Shown: one piece after another, positions 1 to 7,934 of the stretch
Layout of the letters: every line of letters begins with the position of its first letter
Position numbering within the stretch: position 1 is the stretch's first letter
NCBI GenBank assembly: GCA_023436615.1
Contig: JAEZIO010000048.1
Span: 1-30,174, forward strand
DNA: 30,174 nt
From: Pseudomonadota bacterium
Lineage (GTDB): Bacteria; Pseudomonadota; Alphaproteobacteria; Sphingomonadales; Sphingomonadaceae
Direction: 5' to 3'
Notes under the pieces: model-generated
The model's input: the letters and a program-made list of their open reading frames with translations, nothing else
What the model was told of the DNA's origin: nothing
Database searches by the model: none
Program-made: the position numbers and the translations under genes

Positions 1-815
1 CCTTAAGCAGCGTCATCATCAACCCGGCCACCGGAGTTTTGGCCCGCTATTACCACCGCTATGCCCGGTTCTTGAGCCAGAACGGCTTTGACGTGCTTAC
101 CTATGATTACCGGGGAATTGGCGGCTCGCGCCCCCGTGATCTCAAGACTTGTGGCTATCGCTGGCATGAATGGGGAACCAAAGATTGCGAGGCCGCCATT
201 GCCTTCATGGCCGAATTCCATCCCGAGCGCGACATCCAGATCGTCGGTCACAGCTTTGGCGGCTTCATCCCCGGTCTGGCCGCAAACAACCATAAACTCA
301 GCCGCGTGCTCAGTGTCGGCGGTCAATTCGGCTGGTGGCGAGATTACGCGCCGATCCCCCGGCTGTATTTAGCGCTCAAATGGCATGTGGCGATGCCCTT
401 TCTGACCCGAAAGCACGGCTATTTTCCGGGCAAGCAACTGGGCTGGCTGGAGGATTTGCCCAAGGGCGTGGCCGAGGAATGGGCCTTGGGCGGACGCAAT
501 TTCGAAGACTGGTTTCCCATCGCCATCCGGGGCCAGATCGAAAAGCGCCTGAGGCCATTCAAGGCCCCGATCCTCGGCGTTTCGGTCAGCGACGATCCGC
601 TGGCGACGCTGCCCGCCATGCGCCGGGGCCTTGCCCGCTATCCCAGCGCGCCCCGTATTCTGGTGCAATTGCGACCCAAGGATTACGGGCTGAAACGCAT
701 CGGCCATTTCGACCTGTTCCACGAACGCCACCGGGACGGGTTCTGGACCGATAGTCTTGAATGGCTGACAGCCGGCATCAATCCCTGGCCCAAGCGTGTG
801 GTTCCCCATGGATAA
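1..815 (+). CDS. Alpha/beta hydrolase, 5' end outside the window
   Basis: The frame is open from the first bases of the window, in the frame of base 3, to TAA at 813-815. The gene therefore starts upstream; the TTG at 39 is an internal codon, not the start. The visible part begins with a stretch ending NPATGVLARYY, the oxyanion/cap region of this hydrolase group, followed by YDYRGIGGS and the nucleophile elbow GHSFGG, whose serine should be catalytic. A late aspartate (VSDDPLA) and the histidine of IGHFDLF complete a plausible Ser-Asp-His triad. No signal peptide can be judged. It is probably a cytoplasmic serine hydrolase of unknown substrate. Codon use is richer in A/T at third positions than in genes right of 3400. 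It converges on the autotransporter fragment across a shared hairpin. Confidence 0.8.
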   Translation, partial: LSSVIINPATGVLARYYHRYARFLSQNGFDVLTYDYRGIGGSRPRDLKTCGYRWHEWGTKDCEAAIAFMAEFHPERDIQIVGHSFGGFIPGLAANNHKLSRVLSVGGQFGWWRDYAPIPRLYLALKWHVAMPFLTRKHGYFPGKQLGWLEDLPKGVAEEWALGGRNFEDWFPIAIRGQIEKRLRPFKAPILGVSVSDDPLATLPAMRRGLARYPSAPRILVQLRPKDYGLKRIGHFDLFHERHRDGFWTDSLEWLTAGINPWPKRVVPHG

Positions 816-822
816 AGAACTT

Positions 823-850
823 GGCCCGGCTTTCATTCGAAGGCCGGGCC
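823..850. terminator. Bidirectional hairpin between convergent genes
   Basis: Arms GGCCCGGC (823-830) and GCCGGGCC (843-850) form a perfect 8-bp stem, extendable by a G-U and further pairs, just after the hydrolase stop and just before the end of the convergent autotransporter gene. There is no clear T-run, so termination is inferred from position and symmetry. Confidence 0.6.
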
Positions 851-857
851 TAATCAT

Positions 858-2192
858 TTACATCCGCATCTTCCAGGACATCACCGCCCTGGCGTCATAG
901 GCATCGCCCGCATGTTCCAGACTGGTATTGGCCGAGACCTCGCCCGAAATGGCGTAAAGGCCATCTTGCCATTCATAGGAACCGCCGATTCCCAGACCAC
1001 CCCACAAGCGGCCATCGTCCGGCGTGTAATTGGTGCCATCCACCATCATGTCCGCGGCTTCGATGAATTCGTAGAACAGATTGGTGATGCCATAGGCGCT
1101 CAGGCGCGTGCCCTGGGCACTGCACCTGGGATCACGATATTCCAGCGCCAGACCGGCCCGCGCCCGCAAGGACTGGGTATCGTCATAAGACACCTTGGCC
1201 CCATAGGGATCGGTGAAATCGTCCATGGTCCCGTAATTATAGGAAAGCTGCCCCTGCGGCACCCAGTTCCAAAGATCATTGATGGCCCGGCGCTGGCCGA
1301 TTTCGGCACTGACACCACCGCCATACCCGTTAACGTCCTCGACCGCCGAACCGGAAAGTTCGAGCGAGCGCATGTCAGATGTCTGCCAATAGGCCGAGGC
1401 CTGGCCGTCTACATAAAGGCCATTGCCCCCAAACCAGGTCAGCGCCCCGCCCAAGGTGAAGCGATCGGCATCCATGCGGCCCCGCGCCCCGGGGGCGGAA
1501 AGCTTGCCGCTGATATCGCTGTATTGCAGGCTGACGCCCGCCACCCAATCGTGCCCAAGGCGGAAATCGGCACCAAATTGCAGCCGCACATCGTTGACGC
1601 TGAGCTGGGCGTTATCCATGGTCTCGAAGACGCTGGTGGAATAGCGGTTGGCCTCCATACTGGCCCAGATGCCGGTCATGTTGTCCGGCACGCCGAACAT
1701 GCCAGCCAAGCCCGGCGCTCCCACCTCTTCCCCCGAAGCCACGCCCACATCATTGCCGGAGGACCGGTTCATCCATTGCCGGTTGCTAAGGCGCTGGGCC
1801 ATGGAATCGATGCGATTGGCGGGCGCGAACATCTTGGCATAGGCTTCGAACACCGGCACTTGCGGGCTGGCGCCAGCTTCGCGCAGATACCAATTCCCAT
1901 CCGTGGCATCGCCATCAATGCCGTTATGGAACAGGCCGTAGGTCTGGCTGCCGATCACGATACGCTCTGGCCCACGGGCAAAGTCGCTTCGCAACTTGAA
2001 GACGCCGTTCGCCGATTGGCTTTTGTCGCGCACTTCGACCAAGAGCACCCCATTGGTAGGCGTGATCCCCGAGTCTTCCCGCCGGTCGATGGCAATCGTC
2101 GTCGCCCCGCTGCCAAGGCTGGTGCGGTCCACCACCAAAACATCGGCCAGTTCATGGCTGGCGTTCAGGCGCAAGACCCCGCCATTGGCCAC
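858..2192 (-). CDS. Autotransporter outer-membrane beta-barrel domain, truncated at the N-terminus
   Basis: The 444-residue product is the C-terminal part of a type V autotransporter. It begins in the last turns of a passenger (LVVDRTSLGSGATTI, then a stretch reading YGLFHNGIDGDATDGNWYLR, typical of the passenger-barrel junction). A roughly 270-residue beta-barrel follows and ends in alternating strands with a C-terminal SWKMRM, although the usual final aromatic residue is absent. GTG at 2192 is only the first available start. The frame continues upstream without an ATG to TGA at 2256-2258, and there is no signal peptide and no passenger body. An intact protein of this family would have many hundreds of residues before this point, so the gene is almost certainly a 5'-deleted remnant that cannot reach the outer membrane. 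Base use matches the hydrolase at the left edge rather than the genes beyond the tRNA. Confidence 0.75.
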   Translation of the reverse strand: MANGGVLRLNASHELADVLVVDRTSLGSGATTIAIDRREDSGITPTNGVLLVEVRDKSQSANGVFKLRSDFARGPERIVIGSQTYGLFHNGIDGDATDGNWYLREAGASPQVPVFEAYAKMFAPANRIDSMAQRLSNRQWMNRSSGNDVGVASGEEVGAPGLAGMFGVPDNMTGIWASMEANRYSTSVFETMDNAQLSVNDVRLQFGADFRLGHDWVAGVSLQYSDISGKLSAPGARGRMDADRFTLGGALTWFGGNGLYVDGQASAYWQTSDMRSLELSGSAVEDVNGYGGGVSAEIGQRRAINDLWNWVPQGQLSYNYGTMDDFTDPYGAKVSYDDTQSLRARAGLALEYRDPRCSAQGTRLSAYGITNLFYEFIEAADMMVDGTNYTPDDGRLWGGLGIGGSYEWQDGLYAISGEVSANTSLEHAGDAYDARAVMSWKMRM

Positions 2193-2258
2193 ATATTGCG
2201 AGCTTCCCGCCGCACCACTGACCGTGCTGATATCCTCCTTCTCCTTCCCCTCAGATCA

Positions 2259-2898
2259 CAGAGAAGAACCTCCCCGATCCCCATCGACGACAAGCCGCCC
2301 ACCGAGGACGACTGCCAGCACGTCGAGATCGACACCAGCTAGCCCCAGGCCATAGGGAGGCGAGAAAGTAAAATTCAAACGTCGCATCGAAGTAAGTCAG
2401 CGCTGAATTTTGGCTTATACCGCGCACGACGCGGAAATCAGCCAAATCGCGGCTCTACGTCTAAGGTCCACATTCCACGACATTCCACCGAATGTCGGCA
2501 ATACGAAGCAGAAAGGAATTTCAGAACTGACTTTACCGCTGACTTCACCGCCAATTCACTATCTTGTCCAGCGAGCGCGATATACGCACCAGATCAACAA
2601 CTGAAGTCAGCGAGAGCCGCTTCGTTGAGATCATCGAGGCAATGGGCGACACCATGACGTTCGAGGACATTGGTTGCACCCGTGTCTAGCAGGGGCGCCA
2701 CGAGGACTTGGGCACCGTGGTCATCACCCACAACCCCATCGACGGCCACATGCTCCTTGTCCGCACCACCACCCCAGCGGCCCGGCGGTGCCTCTCGATG
2801 GTTGCCACCCTTGAACGCCATGCGCCCCGGGCCGCTGGAACGCGATTTGGGAGTCATCGAAGCCCATTAAGCCCTGCCAGCAATCCAACCACCTGTGA
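2259..2898. other. AT-richer junk region with coding debris, no intact gene
   Basis: No convincing complete gene is seen between the truncated autotransporter and the repeat-bearing fragment at 2899. Bases 2340-2600 are clearly lower in GC than the rest of the window. Short plus-strand stretches look like gene remains: one ending PPTEDDCQHVEIDTS with TAG at 2340-2342, and one reading SRFVEIIEAMGDTMTFEDIG with a stop just before 2690. The sequence then stays protein-like in other frames (GTVVITHNPIDGHMLLVR), as if frameshifted. I do not recognise the source families. Confidence 0.5.
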
Positions 2899-3216
2899 AC
2901 CTGTTTCCGCGCCTCTACGGCTCACCTGGCGAGTCTGGCGGCGGTCATCGTCGCGCCCCTCCGGGCCCTCGCCAGTGACTACTCCACCGGGCGCCCTAGT
3001 GGCGTCGAGAAGATCGAGGAAGGGGCGAGCAGTTACGTCCGCCGCGACAGTATGGGACGCCGCCTGGGCACCATCGACCCAGGCCCCAGCGGCACCTTAA
3101 TCGAGCGCGACACCAGAGGGCGCAGGGTGGGCACCTGGGAGCCCGATCCCGGCGGGGACTGGATCGTGAGGGACAACCGAGGGCGGCGGGTGGGCACCGT
3201 CGGGCAGCGCCCTTGA
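2899..3216 (+). pseudogene. Fragment with three tandem 21-residue RDxxGRRxGT repeats
   Basis: The frame is open from just after TGA at 2896-2898 to TGA at 3214-3216 and has no ATG, GTG or TTG before the repeats. A hydrophobic stretch (LAAVIVAPLRALA) resembles the core and cleavage site of a signal peptide that has lost its start. After it come three copies of a 21-residue unit at 3034-3096, 3097-3159 and 3160-3213. The units share the core RD-x-x-GRR-(L/V)-GT followed by an acidic residue, proline and glycine in the first two copies. The regular amino-acid periodicity makes this a real coding remnant rather than chance. The intact ancestor was probably a secreted or surface repeat protein. 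I do not recognise its function. It lies 75 bp from the 3' end of tRNA-Ser. Confidence 0.5.
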
Positions 3217-3291
3217 TGGCACCCACACGGGCGTTACAAGAACCCCTACGGATGTCAGCCTAATCAATTGAGCCACTTGGGAAAAATGAAA

Positions 3292-3381
<90 letters not shown>

Positions 3382-3453
3382 GTTGGTGCATGAAGGCTCG
3401 TGCCGGAAGGCCCGGCCGCGGTCGCGGCGCGCATGTAGCAACGCGCCCCGACC

Positions 3454-3481
3454 TTGCCTAGAGCGCGGCTGCGCCTAGATT
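3454..3481 (+). promoter_or_regulatory. Promoter of hspQ, probably giving a leaderless mRNA
   Basis: TTGCCT (3454-3459), a 16-bp spacer and TAGATT (3476-3481) resemble -35 and -10 boxes. The -10 box ends 6 bases before ATG at 3488, so transcription would start at or next to the start codon. No Shine-Dalgarno sequence is present, which fits a leaderless transcript. Confidence 0.5.
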
Positions 3482-3487
3482 GCAGCC

Positions 3488-3862
3488 ATGTCGAACGCAG
3501 AACGTTTGAGCCCCATGGTCCCGGACATCCCGCCAGTCATCCCCCAGGCCCGCTTCGCCATCGGCGAGGTGGTGCGTCACCGGCTGCTCGATTTCCGCGG
3601 GGTCATTTTCGACGTCGATCCGGAATTCTCGAACAGTGAGGAATGGTACGAAGCCATTCCGGAAGCGATGCGGCCCTCGAAGGACCAGCCCTTCTACCAC
3701 CTGCTCGCGGAGAACGCCGAAGCGAGCTACGTCGCCTATGTCAGCCAGCAGAACCTTGTCCCCGACGACAGCGACGAGCCGATCGACCATCCCGCGATCG
3801 ACAGCATGTTCGACAGCTTCGACGGCGAGCGCTACCGCCTGCGCCCCGAGCACCGGCATTAA
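3488..3862 (+). CDS. hspQ: Heat shock protein HspQ (YccV-like, hemimethylated-DNA-binding fold)
   Basis: The 124-residue protein matches the HspQ family over residues 22-110: FAIGEVVRHRLLDFRGVIFD, then DPEFSNSEEWYEAIPE, RPSKDQPFYHLLAEN, YVAYVSQQNL, and a C-terminal acidic region around HPAIDSMFD. HspQ is known in enterobacteria as a heat-induced small protein that alters protease specificity and promotes degradation of a DnaA mutant. The cytoplasmic role here is inferred from homology. The length is normal, with about 20 extra residues at the N-terminus. ATG 3488 is supported by the promoter ending just before it; Met10 is an alternative start. The gene is divergent from tRNA-Ser and convergent with the TonB-dependent receptor. 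Confidence 0.92.
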   Translation: MSNAERLSPMVPDIPPVIPQARFAIGEVVRHRLLDFRGVIFDVDPEFSNSEEWYEAIPEAMRPSKDQPFYHLLAENAEASYVAYVSQQNLVPDDSDEPIDHPAIDSMFDSFDGERYRLRPEHRH

Positions 3863-3901
3863 CGGCGGAGGAGGGACAGCCGCCTCTCCCTCCCCGCTTT
3901 C

Positions 3902-6709
3902 TCAGAAGCTCACCGACGCGCGCGCGTAGAGGTAGCGGCCGTTGAACCCGAACGGCGAGAAGATCGAGAACGGGATGTAGATCTGGTTCGCCGGATACAC
4001 CCCGCCGATCGACGCCGGACGCGGACCGAACGGCGAGCGGTCGGGATAGACGTCGAACACGTTGTCCGCGCCAAGCGCGAGCTCGACCTTGTTGATCGGC
4101 TTCCACCGCGCCTCGATATCCGTGATCCATTTCGCGCCCAGGAAGATGTCGTCCGGGCCGAAGGCGGTGAGACTCAACGGATCGGCGATCGGCGGCGCCG
4201 CTCCCGGTGAAACCACCTTTCCGTACCGCGTGGTGCGCGCCGTGAGCCCGAAGTTTCGGATGTCTCCGTCCGCGGTCAGCACGACCTTGTCGCGCGGCTG
4301 GCCGTGCGTGAAGCGCAGGCCTTCGATTCGGCCGAAGAGGACGAGTCCCGGGATGCTCGCAAGCGGTCCGAGTTCGTTGATTCGCTCGTCGATCTTCGTC
4401 TTGTTGTAATTGTAGGCGGCGCTGAGGTTCCAGCGGCCGAGGCTGCCAAGCCCCGTCCGGTAGGTCGCGACCAGGTCGACGCCCTGCGTGGTGGTGTCGA
4501 GTCCGTTGATGAAGAAGCGAGCCGCGCCGACGCTGGCGAAGCCGTTCGCGTCCAGGATCGCCTTGACGGCAGCGTTCTGTGCCGAGGTTCCACTTCCGGC
4601 TGCGCCGAGGTTCTCGGTCAGCACGATGCGGTCCTTGATACGGATATGGTAATAATCGGCGGTGAACGTCAGGCCCGCCAGCGGATTGGCGGTCGCCCCG
4701 AAGGTCAGGTTCACGGATTTCTCGGGCTTCAGAGGCTTCGAGCCGAGCGCCTGGGCGACCGGGCTGTTCACCGCGACGGTCGAGATATCGACCGGCAGGC
4801 CGCCGATGAAGTTCGTCGACGTCGTGGTGAAGAATTGCTGGTGAAGCGATGGGGCGCGGAAACCGTTCGAGATCGATCCGCGAAGCGCATAGCCGCGCAC
4901 CGGCTCCCATCGCGCCGCGAACTTGCCGTTCCAGGTCGAGCCGAAGTCCGAATAATGCTCGAACCGCCCGGCAAGCGTGGTCGTCAGGCCGCTGATGGGA
5001 TCCGTATCGAGCTCGGCATAGGCCGCATAGCTGTGCCGCTTCTCGTTCGTGCGACTGTTGTCGGGAATTCCCGGGAAGCCCTGCGCTCCCACCGGCGCGC
5101 CCCGCCCGGGGAAGCTGCAGACGCTGGTGCCCGCATTGAATACGCCCTGCTGCGCAGCGCAGTTTGCCGCCGTCGTGACGATCGACGCGCGGAACAGCGG
5201 CCCGATCGCCCAGGAGAACGTATCGCCCGGCCGGATCTGGAACTGCTCCTGCCGAAACTCCGCGCCCGTCGCCAGCGTCAGGGGCGTGGCGAAGCCGAGC
5301 GGCAGGTCGCGCGAAAGATCGAGGTTGAAGATGTTCTGCGCATAGCGGAGGCCGCCAGCGTCGAAATCGCTCGGGCTGGCGGGGCCGAATGACGCGTTGA
5401 GCGTGTCGTGGACTTCATAGTCGAACTTGTCGCGACCGCGCCCGGCCGACAGGTCGACGTTCCAGCCATGAACGTCCCCGCGAACGCCGATGGTGCCGGC
5501 GTAATCGCGCAGCTTCGTACCGATCAGCGGCAGGAATCCTTCCGGCGTCAGGGCGACGAAGTTGCCGTTGTTCGGCGACTGGTTGGGAGCGAGCTTGCTC
5601 CAGTCCCGGTTGGCGGAGTTATTCGCCTGGCGGTAGTTGGCGGCGCTCGTCGCATTGCGGTGGCCGTAGGTGGCGAACGTGTAGAGTTCCCACACCGGCG
5701 TCAGATCGTAGCCGCCGTTCAGCAGCAGATTGAAATCGCGTGACTTCGGATCGCCGAAGCGGAATTCGAGGCGGTCGAACGTCACTTCGCGAGGGTCGAA
5801 TGTCGTCGGCGTCGGCCGCACGAAGTTCGGCCTCAGGTCGAAACCGGCGCGGTTCGTAGCCTTGCGGTCGTGAAACTCGCCGGTCAGGTTCACGAAACCG
5901 CGTCCGCCGAGCGGCAGGCCCATGTTGACTGCCGCCGTCAGCTGGTCGCCGTCGTGGACGTGCCGCTCGCCGTCGGCATTGGCCAGGAAATAGCGGTTGT
6001 CGGCGGGGTCCAGGATCGGCTGACCCGCCGAATTCAGCTGCAGTCCGGATATGTCGGCGACATTGTCGATGGTCGTGAAATATTTGCCGTAGGTGACGCT
6101 CGCGCGTCCCCCGTTCTTCGCATTCTTCAGCTGGACGTTGATGACTCCGGCAATGGCGTCCGAGCCATATTGCGCGGCAGCGCCGTCGCGAAGCACTTCT
6201 ACGCGGGCGATGGCGATCGAGGGGATCAGGTTGAGGTCGACCGCCGCGCTCCCGCGGCCAACCGTGCCGTTGATGTTGAGCAGTGCCGACACGTGCCGGC
6301 GCTTTCCGTTGACCAGGACGAGGGTCTGGTCGGGGCTGAGGCCGCGCAGAGTCGCCGGGCGAAGCGCGTCTGAGCCGTCCGCGATCGAAGGCGACGGGAA
6401 GTTGAACGACGGGACAAGCTGGTTGAGGACCCGGTTGGTCTCGGTCTGGCCCGTGTTGTTGATCTGGTCGGATCCGATGACGTCGACCGGAACGGGGCTG
6501 TTGGCGACCGTTCGGTTCGCAGTGCGGGTGCCAGTGACGATGATGGTGTTCTCGTTCGCGGTGGGCTGGCCCTGCTCGTCGACCTGGGCCTGGGCTTGCG
6601 CTTCCGCATTCTGCTGCGCCTGCGGGTTCGTTTGCGCGGCGGCCGGCACGGCCAGAGCGATGGTGCTGAGCGACGCAAGCAAAGTGCGACGAGAAACACT
6701 GATCGTCAT
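3902..6709 (-). CDS. TonB-dependent receptor
   Basis: This 935-residue outer-membrane receptor has an N-terminal signal (residues 1-25, ending VPAAA), a Gln/Ala-rich linker and a TonB-box-like NTIIVTG near residue 54. A plug domain follows (about 60-180: SPVPVDVI, LRGLSPDQTLVLVNGKRRH, RVEVLRDGAAAQYGSDAIAG, VINVQLK), then a 22-strand-type barrel to the C-terminal ARASVSF. The late RYLYARASVSF and DNVFDVYPDRSP segments are classic for the family. It would take up a scarce substrate using TonB-ExbBD energy; the substrate cannot be read from sequence. ATG 6709 has a strong AGGGGGG Shine-Dalgarno 6 bases upstream. The signal contains SRRTLL, a twin-arginine-like start unusual for a barrel protein. 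It is transcribed divergently from rplU and stands alone. Confidence 0.93.
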   Translation of the reverse strand: MTISVSRRTLLASLSTIALAVPAAAQTNPQAQQNAEAQAQAQVDEQGQPTANENTIIVTGTRTANRTVANSPVPVDVIGSDQINNTGQTETNRVLNQLVPSFNFPSPSIADGSDALRPATLRGLSPDQTLVLVNGKRRHVSALLNINGTVGRGSAAVDLNLIPSIAIARVEVLRDGAAAQYGSDAIAGVINVQLKNAKNGGRASVTYGKYFTTIDNVADISGLQLNSAGQPILDPADNRYFLANADGERHVHDGDQLTAAVNMGLPLGGRGFVNLTGEFHDRKATNRAGFDLRPNFVRPTPTTFDPREVTFDRLEFRFGDPKSRDFNLLLNGGYDLTPVWELYTFATYGHRNATSAANYRQANNSANRDWSKLAPNQSPNNGNFVALTPEGFLPLIGTKLRDYAGTIGVRGDVHGWNVDLSAGRGRDKFDYEVHDTLNASFGPASPSDFDAGGLRYAQNIFNLDLSRDLPLGFATPLTLATGAEFRQEQFQIRPGDTFSWAIGPLFRASIVTTAANCAAQQGVFNAGTSVCSFPGRGAPVGAQGFPGIPDNSRTNEKRHSYAAYAELDTDPISGLTTTLAGRFEHYSDFGSTWNGKFAARWEPVRGYALRGSISNGFRAPSLHQQFFTTTSTNFIGGLPVDISTVAVNSPVAQALGSKPLKPEKSVNLTFGATANPLAGLTFTADYYHIRIKDRIVLTENLGAAGSGTSAQNAAVKAILDANGFASVGAARFFINGLDTTTQGVDLVATYRTGLGSLGRWNLSAAYNYNKTKIDERINELGPLASIPGLVLFGRIEGLRFTHGQPRDKVVLTADGDIRNFGLTARTTRYGKVVSPGAAPPIADPLSLTAFGPDDIFLGAKWITDIEARWKPINKVELALGADNVFDVYPDRSPFGPRPASIGGVYPANQIYIPFSIFSPFGFNGRYLYARASVSF

Positions 6710-6820
6710 ATATTCCCCCCTGTCCGTCCGGGCCGATTGCCGTGCCCAGCGGTGCAGGGAATGTCAAAAATGCAGCATTGGCAAGTGCTTGTGGCTCCTC
6801 GACATCGGTCTGCCGGCCGG

Positions 6821-6840
6821 CTGTTGCCGTGTAACAACAG
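6821..6840. repeat. Inverted repeat in the receptor/rplU intergenic region
   Basis: CTGTTG (6821-6826) and CAACAG (6835-6840) form a 6-bp inverted repeat with an 8-base centre. A second small palindrome, AATGCAGCATT, lies at 6769-6779. Both sit between the divergent receptor and rplU starts and could be operator sites, but nothing further supports that. Confidence 0.25.
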
Positions 6841-6863
6841 AATTCCAGGGGGCCGTCGCGCGG

Positions 6864-6892
6864 TTGACAGGTCCGGGCCGCTGCCATAGGCG
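6864..6892 (+). promoter_or_regulatory. Promoter of rplU-rpmA
   Basis: A perfect TTGACA (6864-6869) is followed after 17 bp by the weaker box TAGGCG (6887-6892). This gives a leader of about 50 nt before ATG 6951. A GAAGAGAAG Shine-Dalgarno-like run precedes the start. Confidence 0.5.
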
Positions 6893-6950
6893 GCTCGCTT
6901 TCGCGCGAAGGCCCTGCCTCGCGCGCGTCACACGCATAGAAGAGAAGCCA

Positions 6951-7481
6951 ATGTTCGCAGTCGTGCGCACGGGCGGCAAGCAGTACCGCGTCGCCCCCGG
7001 AGACAAGATCGTCGTCGAGAAGATGGACGGAAACGCCGGTGACACGATCACCCTTGGCGACATCCTCCTTGCCGGCGACGGCTCCGACCTCAAGAAGACC
7101 GACGGCCTGAAGGTCTCGGCGGAGATCGTCGCTCAGGCGAAGGGCGAGAAGGTCACGGTCTTCAAGAAGCGCCGGCGCCACAATTACCGCCGCAAGAAGG
7201 GCCATCGCCAACAGCACACGATCCTTCGGATCACCGCGATCGGCGACCACAAGGCCGAGAAGAAGGCGGCCCCGAAGGCTGAGAAGGCTCCGGCGAAGGC
7301 CGAGGCCGCTCAGACCGCCGCTGCAGGCGAGAGCGTCGAAGCCAAGGCTCCGCCAAAGGCCGAAAAGCCGAAGGCCGAGAAGAAGGCCGCTCCGGCCAAG
7401 GCTGAAAAGCCCGCGGACAAGGCGTCGACAAAAAATGCTGCACCTGCTAAGGGCGCGGCCAAGAAACCTTCGAAGAAGTAA
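6951..7481 (+). CDS. rplU: 50S ribosomal protein L21 with long Lys/Ala-rich tail
   Basis: Residues 1-102 are ribosomal protein L21 (MFAVVRTGGKQYRV at the start, then KVTVFKKRRRHNYRRKKGHR, the rRNA-binding basic segment, and QQHTILRI). L21 binds 23S rRNA early in large-subunit assembly. Bacterial L21 is usually about 103 residues. Here about 74 further residues form a low-complexity tail of repeated KAEK and AAPA-type units ending KKPSKK. Such tails occur in alphaproteobacterial L21 and are likely disordered and exposed on the ribosome. ATG 6951 is the only sensible start, since the family begins with this sequence. rpmA follows after 5 bp, so the two form an operon. Confidence 0.97.
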   Translation: MFAVVRTGGKQYRVAPGDKIVVEKMDGNAGDTITLGDILLAGDGSDLKKTDGLKVSAEIVAQAKGEKVTVFKKRRRHNYRRKKGHRQQHTILRITAIGDHKAEKKAAPKAEKAPAKAEAAQTAAAGESVEAKAPPKAEKPKAEKKAAPAKAEKPADKASTKNAAPAKGAAKKPSKK

Positions 7482-7486
7482 GCGAC

Positions 7487-7753
7487 ATGGCACATAAGAA
7501 AGCAGGCGGCTCGTCCCGCAACGGCCGCGACAGCGAGAGCAAGCGCCTCGGCGTGAAATTGTTCGGCAGCCAATCGGCTCGCGCCGGCAACATCATCGTG
7601 CGTCAGCGCGGCACCAAGTGGCACGCGGGCGACAATGTCGGCATGGGCAAGGACCACACGCTCTTTGCGCTTACCGACGGCATCGTGACGTTCCGAGACG
7701 GCAAGCTCGGCCGCAAGTACGTGCACGTCATGCCGGCAGCGGAAGCGAAATAG
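7487..7753 (+). CDS. rpmA: 50S ribosomal protein L27
   Basis: This is an 88-residue L27 with the family N-terminus MAHKKAGGSSRNGRDS, which reaches toward the peptidyl-transferase centre, followed by KRLGVKLFG and RQRGTKWHAGDNVGMGKDHTLF. The length is normal and there is no cleavable Firmicute-type N-terminal extension. It starts 5 bp after rplU, as in nearly all bacteria. A small hairpin (GGAACGG at 7753-7759, CCGTTCC at 7771-7777) begins at the stop codon, and a stronger terminator follows at 7823-7856. Confidence 0.97.
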   Translation: MAHKKAGGSSRNGRDSESKRLGVKLFGSQSARAGNIIVRQRGTKWHAGDNVGMGKDHTLFALTDGIVTFRDGKLGRKYVHVMPAAEAK

Positions 7754-7822
7754 GAACGGTCAGAAAGGGGCCGTTCCCATAAGGGGGCGGCCCGGACGAG
7801 ATCCGAAATAGGATCGAGGCCA

Positions 7823-7856
7823 AAGGGAGAAGAGGGAAGCCCCCTCCTTCTCCCTT
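7823..7856 (+). terminator. Terminator hairpin after rpmA
   Basis: AAGGGAGAAG (7823-7832) and CTTCTCCCTT (7847-7856) form a perfect 10-bp stem, and the 14-base loop can itself pair AGGG with CCCT. The T content just downstream is modest. It is placed between rpmA and the GNAT gene and would end the ribosomal-protein transcript. Confidence 0.6.
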
Positions 7857-7934
7857 CGTCGTTTCTGAAGGGCCCGAATCTTCTCCCGAAACTGTCACGC
7901 GCCGCGAGTAGCGGCGTGCGCGAGGAGAAGAGCG

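Noticed and set aside
912..2342. 476-codon open frame on the plus strand opposite the autotransporter
   Set aside because: The minus-strand frame shows a clear beta-barrel; this frame is its GC-driven shadow with Pro/Gly/Ile-rich content and no domain.
2594..2857. 87-codon minus-strand frame near the degenerate region
   Set aside because: No start context, no family resemblance and overlap with better protein-like debris on the other strand.
5619..7493. 624-codon minus-strand frame across the receptor start and rplU/rpmA
   Set aside because: It overlaps three well-identified genes; the product is low-complexity Arg/Leu/Pro sequence.
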